Counted from the first letter of the stretch, positions 36,741-49,786 are shown. The stretch: 64,000 nt of DNA from Mucor racemosus (GCA_027405735.1 JAPEHQ010000010.1:682001-746000), one strand, 5' to 3'. Made by a program: numbers and translations. The notes: generated from the letters alone by a model not told the origin.

Positions 36741-38869
36741 TTGGTATAAAAGCGAAAAAGTAAAAAGAAAAGTAAAAGTAAAGAAAAGAAGAAGGAAAGA
36801 TATAAATAAATAAATAAAAGAGATGTTTTAATTCTTAATTGATAGCTAGGTCGTATAATAGATTATGCTGCGTTTAAGATTACACTACTATCCTGTTGTA
36901 CATCCACATCATTAAAAGCCAAAAAGACTATTGGGCTTATATTATTTGTATGTAAAAATAAATTGGAGTTACAAATATCCTGTTTTTTTTTTCTTTGCAG
37001 CTAAAGCTATATGGTATAATCCTTAGTCTCTTTCTTTCGCTCAATGCTTATATAGAGAAGGCATTTATACAGATCTTGAAAAACCTCAAGTATTCCGTAC
37101 TACATTACGATCAGTTTTCAATGGTGATCATTTAATATACATTCATTTCTTTTTGATGTTGCATTTTATATTAAATATCCGCATTGAGCAATAATATGGC
37201 GTACAAGTCTCGCTCGTTTTTTGGGCCGGTTCGCATGTGTATTCGTTCCATAACTGGCTATACAATCCATCAGATATACACAACACATCTATAATGCTCC
37301 ATAGCTTTTTGTTTATTAGAAATAGATGGGGTATTTCTCTTGGCTTTTGTTGCCATTTTTTTTTTTTTTGAATTTCAGCCACAAGTCAAGTTATGTTTTA
37401 TTTTTATATCTGTAAATAATGGATTCTAAATGTTGTACAAACTTAATCAATTTGCAACAAAATGTAAATACGTTCTTTGTTGTTGTTGTTGTTGTTGTTG
37501 TTGCTACTACTACTGTTGTTGTTTCTGTTGTAATATCTGGTGCTAATATAATAAAATACTGTGCGATTACATGTATGCAACTCAAAATATTGAAACAGAC
37601 GTATGGAACAAGGGGTTATTGCATACATTTATAAGTAATTTGATTGGTAACGAAATTCCTTTGCATACAGATGTTACTTTTTCATATATGTTAATGACAA
37701 GCTAATGATTTCTCGCTTTTTTCTTCATATAGATATATATTTTTGAAATTATACCTTGTATGAAATCAAAAAATTTGAATCTAATCTATATATTACTATA
37801 CATATTTGATTGGAAATTTAGTATTTTCCTTATTTGGATCAACCGGGCTGTTTGTCCTCTTCAAATAGGCATAAGAGGCTGCATTTATAACAATACTAGC
37901 CACCTCTTTTCGATACAAATGGCTGAGGCATTGCCGTCTATTCTGAATAGCATACAGAAATTATATATGTACGCTCTCACAATATTTATAGCATTTACGC
38001 GAAACTAAGGGATTGGTTCTCAGCATAGTAAGATATTCGACATATGCATCTTATCAGTAATATTTGAAAGCCTCTAATCCGTTGTTCTTGTTCCTTTGAT
38101 CCCATGTCAGATATTTGTGTATAAATCAAGAATAAAAACTGGATTGTGCATGCATTCAGTATTTAAATGTGAATTGAGATTATTCAGCTGGTGCAAATTC
38201 GGTTCGAATGCTGCTTATAACTATATATTCTTTAAGGAGTAAAATATTCGCTTATTTTTAAAGAAAATTAATTTTAGAAACAATATATCTCTGAAATATA
38301 GAGATGGCAATTATGTCTAAAAATGCATATGCATTAACTATCGTATTAAGTAGTCAGAGTGGTAAATTAGAGGTACTCAAATTTGAGGTCTATGCTAAAT
38401 TTACAGGAAAACAATGTTGCTATAAAACGAGATCGATAGGATGCCTCATAAGAAATACAAATTTAATCAACCAAACAAACAGCATTGCATCTTTTATTAT
38501 TTTAAAAATGCAAAAAATGCGTTTCTTCTATTCGTACTATTTTACTTGATTCTAATTTCATCTTTGAAGGAGTAATAATCTATCACTTTGTTTTAAAATC
38601 ATATGGTCGTATTTCACAATCAAAATTAAAAAAGGAATCATACAACGATAACGTACATTCAAACAAAGAAGATGAAGAAGAACGACCAAAGAGAAGAAGG
38701 AAGAGGAGGAGGACAATATAATGAAAGGAGAGAAGAGCAAGGATATACAAAAAAAAAGGCGATACAATTATTTAATAGCTTGTCTTTACATGATCATTAA
38801 ATAATATTATTCTGATTATTGGTATAGTACAATGAAATGGTCAGGTAAACCATAATCCCATTCGAACAG
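36741..38869. other. intergenic, nothing recognised
   Basis: AT-rich DNA with a short GTT tract (about 37479-37503, followed by CTA/GTT units) that creates spurious poly-Val/Asn/Thr frames on both strands. The open frames at 37760-38008 and 38304-38549 have no domain or plausible splice context. Confidence 0.5.
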
Positions 38870-39395
38870 TGCACGTTTTATTCCTACAATTCAACTAGCA
38901 AATCAATAGGGTAATAAAATTACAGCACTAGATATTCTTACAGCTATAGTATATATTTTGAAGCTTGCAGTTCATTCGGGTGAATATTCATTGATTGCAA
39001 CCATTCTTCCAGTTGCTTTATTTTTTCAAGCAGAGGAAAAGAATTTTTTTAGAAATATGTGCTAAAGTCCTTCAAAAACAGCTGTTAGTTAAAGAAATTC
39101 AGATAGGTTGTTTGTACATCTACTGTGCATTAAGTACAATTTCAAGATTCAATTTCAAAACATTATTTGATTTTATAAAAATTGTCAAAGAATATCTGAA
39201 ACAACTCATACAAAATAGTTTAAAACCTATGCGTTTTCATATCCCCATTTCCATGGCACCTCGGGGGGACTGAACCTTTTGCGATTCTGTGGATCAACAC
39301 TAGACGTATCTACCACTGCAACGGGAGCTCATTTGGATCCATATTCGGCGGGAATTGGTGAGCTTACTGACCTTAGTAGGTGTGGAATATCACTA
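38870..39395 (+). repeat. dispersed repeat family 2, copy 2
   Basis: Aligns with copy 1 (11050-11330) in its first part and with copy 3 (52660-53925) over its whole length once the insertion in copy 3 is removed. Shared 3' landmarks are ATCTACTGTGCATTAA, AAAGAATATCTGAAACAA, TGGATCAACACTAGA, CCATATTCGGCG and GTGAGCTTACTG. An open frame at 39279-39494 runs through it but is broken in copy 3, so it is not a conserved gene. Confidence 0.8.
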
Positions 39396-39859
39396 CGGCC
39401 GACCTGTGTTGCACAAGATAATTTCGTTGTGCCCAGGTGGGCTGCACACTATAGCCTGAACTGTTGTGCCCACGGAATATGGTTAAAAAGATAACAATAT
39501 GCACATGGGCACAAATTGGTTTGTACATGAGCATCGTGCCGTTCTCAAAATTCCATTGCATTTTTTTTTTACTGGAATAGGTTTTTAAATTACATTTGTT
39601 TTTATTAATATAAATTATTATAGACAATACAATTCAATACATTGTTGATGTAGAGCAGTACATGCAAGAACCAATATATTTACGATTATCATCATTTGTA
39701 AATATGTTTATAGCTATAATGTTTACAGCAACAATGGTTTCTGCTCGAGCATAAACTTAAATAACACTTACTGCTTAAATTTATATGCAAGCCAAATCTA
39801 AGATTATAGATGTTACTTTATCACACATAAAATTTAAACAAATTAACCATTTTTAAACT

Positions 39860-41190
39860 TACTATATACTATCATAAAATATACATTTTTCTACCAGAAA
39901 AATTGTCTGTCATATCATAGATTCGTTAAAGAATTGCAAAAGCGAGCCCGCAGAGCGACGCCGTAATTGAGCATAGCAAGGTCGAACGGCTAAGTCTCTT
40001 ATACTATGGTATATATCTAAATTTTAAATAAAAAAGCGGTTCTTTTTAAACTTTTCTTATATTTAACCACGTACGGTCTGAAAATTCAGACTCTATAGCG
40101 GACATTTTCGAGGCTCATTTTACCCTTACCAACACTCGTGATTTTCATCAAAAAACAGAAAAATCAAATTTTGATACCAAAATCAACGTTTAAATATACT
40201 ACATTGTGAGAGAAAATTGTAGCCATGACTAATACGCATTTTATAAAAGCTTAATATGAAATGTTAAGTAATGAAACTTAGCATTTTTGGCCCAAAAACA
40301 GTTTTTTGGTTAAAGGATTTTTATGTAATATTTTGCAATAAAAATGTTTGTTATTTTTTATTGAGCAAATAGAGCGCTAAATTCTGTATATGTGTATATT
40401 TTTTGTTTTTATAATTGGTAGTATAATTAACTTTAGATTTGCAAAATTAGAAAAAAAAATTTAAAAAATGTCAAAATTGATGATCTGTGTTTAAATATAC
40501 ACAATGAATAACTAGAAAATAAAGTTAAAACTAGATATATTTATTGAGTATATTGTAGGTAAAAAGATAACCAATCCATCTCGAACGACATCAGGATTCA
40601 GGGTATTTATATGTTTTGGAAGCGTGGATATAGAGTCTACAATACAGAGTGTATGAAAGTATGATTTCATCTTCTTGAAGAACTAGTTGATTACAACATG
40701 ATGATATAATAGGTTGGCCATAGCAAGTTTAGTAGGATACGACCAAGTTAAGTATATAGGATCTTCATGCTTGATTTACTTTAGATTGTGAATGTTGATA
40801 CAAATGGAATAGTTGAATTCCATTTCCAGGAACGAGTTCATGATTGGCTCACTTCAGGATCTCAGGCTACACCATTTCATCATAGACTAAATGTAACATA
40901 ACTAAATGAAATAAAATTAGCATACATCATTATCACCTCATACTCATCCTTCTATGCTAAGAATAATGTCTACATAATCCTTTGAGCACTTCTACTAGTA
41001 ATACATGTACCCAGTATAGTCTATGTCCTAAACAATCTGGACAAAAATAATTTTCTAAATTAATATTCCGCTTCTAAGCCTTGTAAGTCTTAAAAATAAG
41101 AGATTTTATAATACTTGAGAACTTTTTCAAGGATTTACGATGTTGTATCCACTTGTCTCAAGCTTATTATTGTCGTATATTTTCAGGTTT
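39860..41190 (+). repeat. dispersed repeat family 1, copy B (carries an LTR insertion)
   Basis: Direct repeat of copy C and inverted relative to copy A. It runs from CTATCATAAAATATAC near 39870 to CAAGCTTATTATTG near 41165 and is interrupted by the 547-bp LTR at 40488-41034. The MITE and 435-bp LTR sites of copies A and C are unoccupied here (near 40219 and at 40009-40013). Confidence 0.85.
40488..41034. mobile_element. solo LTR, 547 bp, TSD ATCTG
   Basis: Begins TGTTTA and ends TAAACA, a short terminal inverted repeat with the canonical TG...CA ends of an LTR. It is flanked by a perfect 5-bp duplication ATCTG (40483-40487, 41035-41039). Copy C has the empty site GATGATCTGGAC at 43213-43223 and copy A has its reverse complement near 13087-13097. 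There is no internal coding region and no second LTR, so it is a solo LTR. Confidence 0.85.
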
Positions 41191-42159
41191 AATAAATAAT
41201 ACTTAAAAAAAGAATACAATTAAAAGAGAATGGGTAATGAATCAGTTCTTCAACTGTATAATAAAAATAAGATGTCGTTTATTTAGATAAAAAAGTATGG
41301 CCTTTTATATTGATTTGAGATTGAGATCCTGAGATGTAATTTAAGGCACTATTGAACCATTAGATTTGTTTGATAGTAATCTATGGATTGAAATGGATCA
41401 ATCATAATTTAATCGTTCTTGCAGAGCTTGTGAGTTGTCTTGTTTCAATGCTGCGCTAAATGTACTTGGTGTTGTAAATGTATATAATAAAGAAAGATAA
41501 GTACGTGAGAATTGGTCAATCTTTATTAAATATAAAAACGAGGTGGGGAAATTCAAATGAAGGGTGAGTGTCTACTGCTATTTATATTTGATTTAAGGAT
41601 TACTTACACACCTGTCTGGAACAGTGTTCTCATACTAAAATTTAGTATCAATCCTCACTTATGCTAATGTAATTATATTCAGATATAGATGATCAGTCTA
41701 AAGTCTTTAGTTGCTCTTGGCAACACTAATTATTAATATTCTTTACTTTCTATCTTTTATTGTAAGTCTAGATTATCAGAACTTAGCTTATGTGATTATC
41801 AGGGTAATCATTTACAGTGTTTATATGACACATATGCTAAATATGTTAAGGCATAGTTTATTGTCATATTTAAACTACGATTTAAGGTACATTTATATAT
41901 GCAAATACAACACTTGGATGTTGATTTGATAGCTACTTGATTGATTAACCGCTGGGATGAAATAGTATGGTGTCATAATTGAGGTCAAAGCGTTCTTGGT
42001 AATTACTGGATTAAAAAACTTGATACGCTAGGAGTTTCTTATATCTGATTTCAAGACTTGCACTTCAATACATGTCGTAGTCAATAGATTGTAAGATGTA
42101 TTGATACTGTAGAAGGTGATAATGTATGATACTAGTAGGTGGAATACAACACAGTAACT
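41191..42159. other. spacer between repeat copies B and C, origin unclear
   Basis: About 970 bp with no alignable partner and no coding domain. Its texture resembles LTR sequence (for example an ACCGCTGGGAT word also found, inverted and imperfect, in the LTR at 42307-42741), but I cannot define ends or a target-site duplication. Confidence 0.35.
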
Positions 42160-43460
42160 GTTATCATAGAAACATACACTTTTCTACCAAAGAAACCGTC
42201 TGTCATATCATAGATTCGTTAAAAAATTGCAAAAGCGAGCCCGCAGAGCGACGCCGTAATTGAGCATAGCAAGATCGAACGGCTAAGTTTCTTATACTAT
42301 GGTATATGTGGAACAGGTAGAGATATTCACGGAAAAAAATTTAAAAAACAATAGGAATTCGACTAGATAACGTTAGGCTTTTATTATCAAGTAGAACTTA
42401 ATTGACTCTTCTTTGAAAGGAAGATGTCCTTCTATTTATACACAATTTCTAATCTATATTATAAATCAATGAGAACAAATACTGTAGGAACATGCCATTT
42501 CCATAATCTACCCGATATCTTTAGGTCCTGATTTTATCATGAATGAAATCAGGCCATATTGAATAATGGTGTATTTATGATTCAGGTCAATAATTATAAT
42601 TTGCTAGGATCCACATCTCGGTTATAAGGTTACTTGCTGTATCAATCAGACATGTCAAATCAAAGTGATTCCTGATTTATCCCAGCGGTAATTCAAGTTA
42701 GGCACCAGATGAAATGGAGATCTAAATGGATGTAATCCACAGTATATATCTAAATTTTAAATAAAAAAGCGGTTCTTTTTAAACTTTTTTTATATTTAAC
42801 CACGTACGGTCTGAAAATTCAGACTCTATAGCGGACATTTTCGAGGCTCATTTTATCCTTACCAACACTCGTGATTTTCATCAAAAAACAGAAAAATCAA
42901 ATTTTGATACCAAAATCAACGTTTAAATATACTACATTGTGAGAGAAAATTGTAGCCATGACTAATATGCATTTTATAAAGGCTTAATATTAAATGTTAA
43001 GTAATGAAATTTAGCATTTTTGGCCCAAAAACAGTTTTTTGGCTAAAGGATTTTCATGTAATATTTTGCAGTGAAAATGTTTATTATTTTTTATTGAGCA
43101 AATAGAGCGCCAAATTCTGTATATGTGTATATTTTTTGTTTTTATAATTGGTAGTATAATTAACTCTAGATTTGCAAAACCAAAAAAAAAAATTTAAAAA
43201 ATGCCAAAATTGATGATCTGGACAAAAATAATTTTCTAAATTAATATTCCGCTTCTAAGCCTTGTAAGTCTTAAAAATAAGACATTTTATAATACTTGAG
43301 AACTTTTTCAAGAGTTGACAGTGCTGTACCCACTGGATTCAAGCTTATTACTGTAAATATTTATACATGTTAATATTGTGTGGTAGTTTATTTTATGGTA
43401 ATATAGTTTTGCCTGATAATTAATGCGCTAGAGGTGATTTACATTAAGTTTTAACCTTAC
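42160..43460 (+). repeat. dispersed repeat family 1, copy C (carries an LTR insertion)
   Basis: Starts near GTTATCATAGAAACATAC and ends near AATGCGCTAGAGGTGATTTA. It is interrupted by the 435-bp LTR at 42307-42741. It retains the empty sites for the SINE (43372-43385), the 547-bp LTR (43216-43220) and the fold-back element (near 42950). Confidence 0.87.
42307..42741. mobile_element. solo LTR, 435 bp, TSD GTATA
   Basis: Ends TGTGGA...TCCACA (6-bp terminal inverted repeat, TG...CA). It is flanked by a perfect 5-bp duplication GTATA (42302-42306, 42742-42746). Copy B has the empty site at 40009-40013. Its sequence differs from the other LTRs, so it belongs to a separate family. Confidence 0.87.
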
Positions 43461-43475
43461 CCTTCCAATACCATA

Positions 43476-43965
43476 CACATACACATTTTTAAGGATATCT
43501 CCACGAAAAATTAATATTTTGAAAAAAACTAAATTAAATCCGAGAGAGCTCAGCGAGCTTAATGACATGAATGCAAAAAAAAATGTTGTTCAATTTAATC
43601 AATATCTTGAAACATACTACAGAAATGTCAAAAAACGAAAAAAAAAATAAAAGTGCTCAGAATTTTTTTATACTAGAATATGTTATAAAGCACATTAAAA
43701 CAAGTAATTTTTATTATTAAAAAGTGTTAGTATAGCTTAATTTTTTGTAGAGATATGAGGCCTCAAAGTTTTCAATCCTTTAGCAGTAAAATACGCGTAA
43801 AAATCTGAAACATTGGCACTAAAAAAGTTATACCAACTGCGAAAAATAGGATATTTTTGGACACTTATTTTTGAATTAAAGTTGATCATCTCAGGTACAA
43901 TGACATATAATTTTTTCTTGGTGTTATTTAGTGAAAAAAAAAGATAGAGTAAGGGCGAAAGTCGG
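43476..43965 (+). repeat. dispersed repeat family 3, copy 1
   Basis: Aligns nearly colinearly with 56798-57280. It begins with CACATTTTTAAGGATATC and includes TTGAAACATACTACAGAAAT, CCTCAAAGTTTTCAATCC, ACGCGTAAAAATCTGAAAC and CATCTCAGGTACA. The two copies differ by scattered substitutions and small indels only. No coding potential. Confidence 0.9.
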
Positions 43966-44570
43966 ACCTATTCTGAAAGGAAAATAGCTCTATTCTTAAA
44001 TTTTTGGCAAGATATACTCATACATGGCTTCATTGGAACAAGTAAAATCCTGAACCGATTTATGTACATTCTACATTAAATGTATTCAGCATATCTGAGA
44101 AGAAAAAAGTATTAATATATAAGTCATGAATGATGCGTTATTTTATGCAGTTTTGATCGAGTTATATACTGCCTAATTTCTTATATACCAAAATAGCCTT
44201 TTAATTTCAATCATTCCTGCTTGCCCTTTCTTCAGCAAACAAAAATTAAGATTTATATTATTATAGAAATGTGGACACAGATATCCGTTTACCAGGTAAT
44301 TTGCAATGATAAGGATTATTAGTTTATTAATTAGAAGAAATGCATGTAAGGTAACATTGTAGCACATTTGATGTATCGTATTACTGAATTATTATTAGGG
44401 CAATAAAGGAAATGCTCAATATAAAGAAGTGAGCAAGAATTAACCATCGAGATTGAATGCATCACTAAAATAATATTATTGCAAAAGAGTGTTATAATAG
44501 GGAATACTTTTGGTTTCCTCCTTTTTTTTTGTTTTTTTTGTTTTCGAACCGCTTCTGAAAGTATATGAGA
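43966..44570. other. intergenic, 3' flank of MFS carrier
   Basis: AT-rich with T-runs near 44522-44541. The frame at 44173-44367 is not supported. Nothing else is seen. Confidence 0.5.
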
Positions 44571-46430
44571 TTACAAAAGATAAATAAAGTTTTGGTCCTG
44601 CTCATCACTTATATCGTCTTGCGAAAATGTGTTTGCTGCTGCCATGCTTGCTGCAGATGTATGAGCCAATAAAAGCAAACGACGACGGTTCACCAAAGCC
44701 ATTCTCCAGCGAGCAATCAAAAGAAGTACAACTACAACACAATTAGCAATCATGTAACCCAACATACCAGCAACATAAGGGGGTGCAACCATCATTAATG
44801 GTCCCACAAAGTTACCGACTGTGTAAAAGATCATGAGTACGCCATTATAAAAGATTTTTTTGGTGTAACCAGTAACATTATTTGAGATAGAGGTGACTAA
44901 AAGGACATAAACACTGCAGTAGGCCCAGGCCATATAAAATCCAAGTAATTTGGCTCGGGTAACAGGGATCACTAAAAGCAGGATCATACCCACAATATTG
45001 GTGATCATCAAACCGCAAGCGGAATAGATGGTTTGCTGAGTTTTTTGTACTAGTATTACACCGATTGCGATAAACAGAATGGTGGAACCACCTGCTCCTG
45101 CTGTGAGCAGCATGGATTGTAATTGCTGTTTTGAAAAAAAAAAAAAAAAAAAACAGAGATAGGTTAGATTTAGAACATACTAGACTCTTTTTGTTTACAA
45201 TAAGAAATAGACTTACATCAAAACCAAAGCTAGCAGTAATTTGGCCATTGTAGATGGTCATTGCACCATTTTGAAGGTTAATCAATAAGCAAGCTATACT
45301 AAAGCACCAAAATCGAACTTCTTTGACAGCTTCCCAGATTTGTTCAGTTTTGATTTCAGTTGTACGAACAGTAGCATTATCTCTTGTTCTTTCTTCTACC
45401 AAGATCTCTTGTTCAGCATTCAATCTGAGAGCAGGTGCTTTTGGTGTATCAATTAAAAAGAAGAATGAGATAAAACCCATAATAACAGTGACACCACCAA
45501 GAATAATCATGATCCTAATCAATTAGAGTTAGATGTATTTTTTCAAATGTATAACATATAATATTTATACCATTGCCATTCTTTCAATCCTGCAGGATTA
45601 CCAATGTGGCCAACACCATAAGCAACAAAACCACCAACGATGAGAGCAACACCATTACAAATCCAAAAAGCACCAAGACGAGCAACTTGCTCTGATCTTC
45701 TGTAAAAGGTACTAACAAGCAAGGTTAAAGAGGGATAGATGCCAGCCTCAAAAAAGCCTAAAAGGAACCGCATGGCCGCAAGTTGCGAAAAGTTTTTTCC
45801 AAATGCAGTACAAGTCAAGACGGATCCCCATAAGACAACGATAACACCAATATATCTTCCTACTGGAATACGTTGTAATAAATAATTATTTGGTAACTAG
45901 AAATAGAAATTCAACGTTACACTGTATTCTGTAGTGATTTAAATAAGGAAATTACCTGGAATACAAGATATCCTAGATAAAAAATGGAACCCAATAAACT
46001 ATATTGATTTCCAACTAAATTGACATCTGTTTTGAATGTCATTAAAGCAGCATAATTGATGGTTGATTTATCTAAAAACTGTATAAAAGTGCATTGTGTT
46101 AATTGATATAATTGTGTACATCAATGTTGGTCGTGGTGATGGTACCTGTAGAAAATCCAACATACAAATGATTGGCATAATCATCCAATCAATTTTACGA
46201 ACGAGCGCTTTTTCTTCATCGGAATAATCTCTTTCATTTTCAGTATCTGAGGAAGCACTGTAAAATTCATCTCTATTTCCGCTGTATTGCCATTTTGTTT
46301 CATGCGGCATTGAGTCTACTGTTTGCGCATTTTCAAGTTCTACGACTGGACTTCGAGAATCATTATAACTTCGATGATTGAAAGATGTAAATTGGTTATT
46401 GACATAACCAAAGTTATTGTTAGATGTCAT
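44571..46430 (-). CDS. MFS carrier, DAL5/anion:cation symporter type (paralogue 1)
   Basis: Plasma-membrane major facilitator of the allantoate/DAL5-like group, which takes up small organic anions and vitamins such as nicotinate-type substrates. Exons in gene order: 46146-46430, 45956-46078, 45571-45896, 45217-45514, 44571-45125 give 528 aa with 12 predicted helices. The first loop region has FLDKSTINYAALMTFK, and helix 4-5 carries RFLLGFFEAGIYPSLTLLVSTFYRRSEQ, the group signature. LGYMIANCVVVVLLL is near the end. The N-terminal 80 residues and the C-terminal tail (SQDDISDEQDQNF) are cytosolic and acidic. It is paralogous to the carrier at 48.1-49.8 kb. The substrate cannot be read from sequence. 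Confidence 0.92.
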
Positions 46431-48050
46431 AATTTTCTAAAAGAAAAGAAAAACGAAAGCAAAAATTTGATTACGTTGGATGTATAATGTATTTATTTTT
46501 TTCGTAATATGATGAAAAGAGAATGCAAATGTGATATATGTATAAAGAAGGACAGAGAAAAAGAGATACTCTGCTATTTAATAGAAAGGAAGAAAGAAAG
46601 AAAGGGACGCAAAGGCACGGAACAGTGAATATGATGAATTATCGTGAAATCATTGAAATTTTAGGAGACTGAAAACCCAGGTTTCTATACTAAAAATTTT
46701 AGAAAGAAGTATGCTTGTTTATAGTTTCGCACGTCCCCACTAACTATAGTTATTGTAATTGTTAAAGTACCTTGATTGATATCATACCTGTATTTGAGTT
46801 GAATGCGCTTGTGCTCTCTCTCTCTCTCTCTTTCTTTCTTTTTCTTTTTCTTTTTCTGTTTTTTGGATATTTTATTACTATGATAATCAATTCAGATACC
46901 ATGATGACCTACTCAGTTACCATAAATTGTTTTCCCTTAATGGCTATATGTCGTGGAATACTCCACAGGAAAAATAAAATGGTTACTATAAAAAATTATG
47001 GCTTTTAATTCTTGTACTCCTTTGCCATTTTTTTTTTCTCCATTTAAACGGTATTGATTCCGATAAATCATGATAATATGCTTCTTCCTGCAGTGTTTAA
47101 CAAGCCTTTTTTTTTTTTTAACTATACTGTCGTCGACGCTAAATTACCTATACAACAATTTGACATATATATTATAATTACCATGCGTTTTTTCCCTTTT
47201 TTTTAAACTTGATGTAACATGTTATTTTTTCTAGTTACACTTAACAATCTCCAAGTCAAATTATTTGTGTATTTTATGTATAATATTACTATCATTTTTA
47301 GCTATATTGAATATCCTAGTTACATAATCCAAATAAGCACATTTATAATAAATTACTCATTACTAAAAGGATTTAAAATGTAACATAGATTTTATATCGA
47401 TCCTATTATAAAAACGCAGAAATATGGTTCCATAGTTAATTTTGATGTGTCATGATTATCTGCACAGAAGGAGATTCAAAACTTATGTAGTATTTGTCAT
47501 CTCCTCATTGTTCTTGGCTTACTTTTATTAATCAGAAGATTATATGTTAACTATTAGTTGTATTCTCGATCATCCATTTATTTCACAAAAAAAAAAAAAG
47601 AAACCTTGTGCTGTTCAATTTGAACCAGATCCATGTGGTATTGTGCAACGTCGAGACGGACACAGACATGTTTTTTTCAATTATAATTTGTTTCTAAGCT
47701 AAATATGTCTAAACTCGGATCACAAAGAGTTGCATTTTACGAGTAAATGCCTCGATTTAAGGTTCCTGGACGGAGTTAAACTATAAATCTCATGCATTGA
47801 ATTTAGGATACCGATGATAGTATCTGTATACAAGAAAATTGATTTAATCTGTTATTGACATGCTGGTACGATGTAAAGTTCACATGTACGCAAACCTATC
47901 AAACAAACAAAGTACATGTACAACAGAATATTTGGTTTTGTGTATTATAGAATATTAGATGTAATTTTTTTTATTACAAGAAGTAAATGCTATTATTATT
48001 ATTATTTGTTATATATTAAGAAAGGGAATACATTGTATACGAATATCTGT
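46431..48050. other. intergenic between the two MFS carriers
   Basis: 1.6 kb with a TC-rich microsatellite (about 46817-46857) and GAAA-rich stretches upstream of paralogue 1. The frames at 46772-47008 and 47916-48359 are featureless or shadows of the next gene. Confidence 0.55.
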
Positions 48051-49786
48051 TTAAAGACGATAAATGAAGTTCTTATTTTCAAAATCAGTCATATCAGGAG
48101 TAACAACCATCTCAACAGGATTAGCTATACGTCTGCGATTTTCCTTGGCCATGACCCAACGGGCATAAATAAACAAAACGATAGTAGCAGCATTGGCTAC
48201 CATACAGCCAACCATACCACCGACAAACAAAGGTGCTTGGCTATCAACCATCAAGAAAGGACCAATGAAGTTACCAAAAGTATAAAAGACCATAATGGAA
48301 CTACTGTAAAAGACCTTTTTGGTATAACCTGTAACATTGTTGGCAACAGCGACAAGTAATAAAACATAACCAGCAGCATAAGCCCAAGTCAAGTAAAGAC
48401 CCAAGAGTTTAGCTTTGGCAACAGGAATGACAACCAACAACAAGATACCAATAATGGCAATGAATAAGAAGACACAAGCGCTATAGAGTGTATTACCATA
48501 ACGACGGTTATACCAAACTGCAATAATAATGAAAAAGCAATCGGTAAAACCTGATGGGATAGTCAATAAAATAGCATTCAAACTCTATATTTATATGTAA
48601 ATGATATTAGTCAGAATCCAAAAAAATCATTCGATAGCGTGTGTATGTGATGCGTTCTACAAAAATGTACTTACAGTGAAACCAAAACCTTTGGTAATGA
48701 TAGAACTATAAGTGTTGAGAACACTATTTTGGAAGTTAATAAGCATGGAGCAAAGACAGAAAATATAGAAACGAGGTTCCTTGAGAGATTCACGGATATG
48801 AGAGAATTTGATTTCTCTGCTACGAACAACAGCGTTATCACGCATACGAGAGTCAACAACCTTTTCTTCTTCGGGAGTCAATTTAAGAACATCAGCCTTT
48901 GGGTTATCAACCATAAAAAGGAATGAAATGATACCGAAAAGGATTGTGATAGCACCAAGGATAATCATGATCCATTGCCATGCACGTAAACCACCAGCAC
49001 CGTCCATATAGCCGATACCGTAACCAATAAGACCACCAAAAGCCATAGCGACACCATTACAGATGTAGACAATACCAATACGACCTGCTTGTTCCTTACG
49101 ACGATAAAGGGAACTGATAAGCATGATACAGCAAGGATAAATACCAGCTTCAAAGAATCCAAGCAAGAAACGAAGAGCAGCTAATTGCGAGAAAGTATGA
49201 CCCAAGTAAGTCAAAAGCAAAACCAAACCCCAAATCACAATGACAGAACCAATATATTTCTTTAATGTCAATTTTTGAATCAAAACCATACTAGGGCCTT
49301 GGAAGAGAAGATATCCAAGGTAAAAGATAGAACTCAACCAACTGAATTGTTTAAGATCCAAGTTGGCAGTTTCTCTGATACCAAGAACACTTGAATAGTT
49401 GAGGGCAGATTTATCAAAGAACTAGATGAATGTATTAATAATCAAGGAATTACAGATATCTGCGTATATTTTACCTGCAAGAAATTGAGGACAGCAACAT
49501 AAGGCATCACATAGATGTAATCAAGCTTACGAACTAATTTGATCTCTGTTTCTGACATGACAAAATTGATTTGATTACCATGTTCATCGTATTCTTCATT
49601 GATCTCTTGGCCTTTCTCAACGGCAGCAGCATCAACATTAGCAGAAGCGGAATGTTGAGACATTTGTTCAACCTTTTCATCTAAAATGATTTCATGTTCA
49701 GTCTTGGAATCGCTCATTTCAGCACTATTTTGATAGGTGGTAGTGGTTGTGGTAGTGGTAGTATAATATTCAGTCTTTTCCTCCAT
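48051..49786 (-). CDS. MFS carrier, DAL5/anion:cation symporter type (paralogue 2)
   Basis: Exons in gene order: 49475-49786, 48675-49421, 48051-48584 give 530 aa, starting MEEKTEYY followed by a run of Thr. The same landmarks as paralogue 1 are present: FFDKSALNYSSVLGI, RFLLGFFEAGIYPCCIMLISSLYRRKEQ, MIILGAITILFGIISFLFMVDNPK and NNVTGYTKKVFY. The two share the intron before FFDKS/FLDKS and the one near the centre, while paralogue 1 has two extra introns. Both end in FIY-x-L. Same-strand tandem arrangement with 1.6 kb between them indicates an old local duplication. It is divergent from PTC7 with 409 bp between starts. Confidence 0.93.

Noticed and set aside
37443..37634. Frames around the short GTT tract at 37.5 kb
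   Set aside because: They are explained by the simple repeat and lack surrounding coding sequence.
39279..39494. A 71-residue open frame on the plus strand
   Set aside because: It lies mostly in dispersed repeat family 2 and is disrupted in the matching copy at 53.8 kb.
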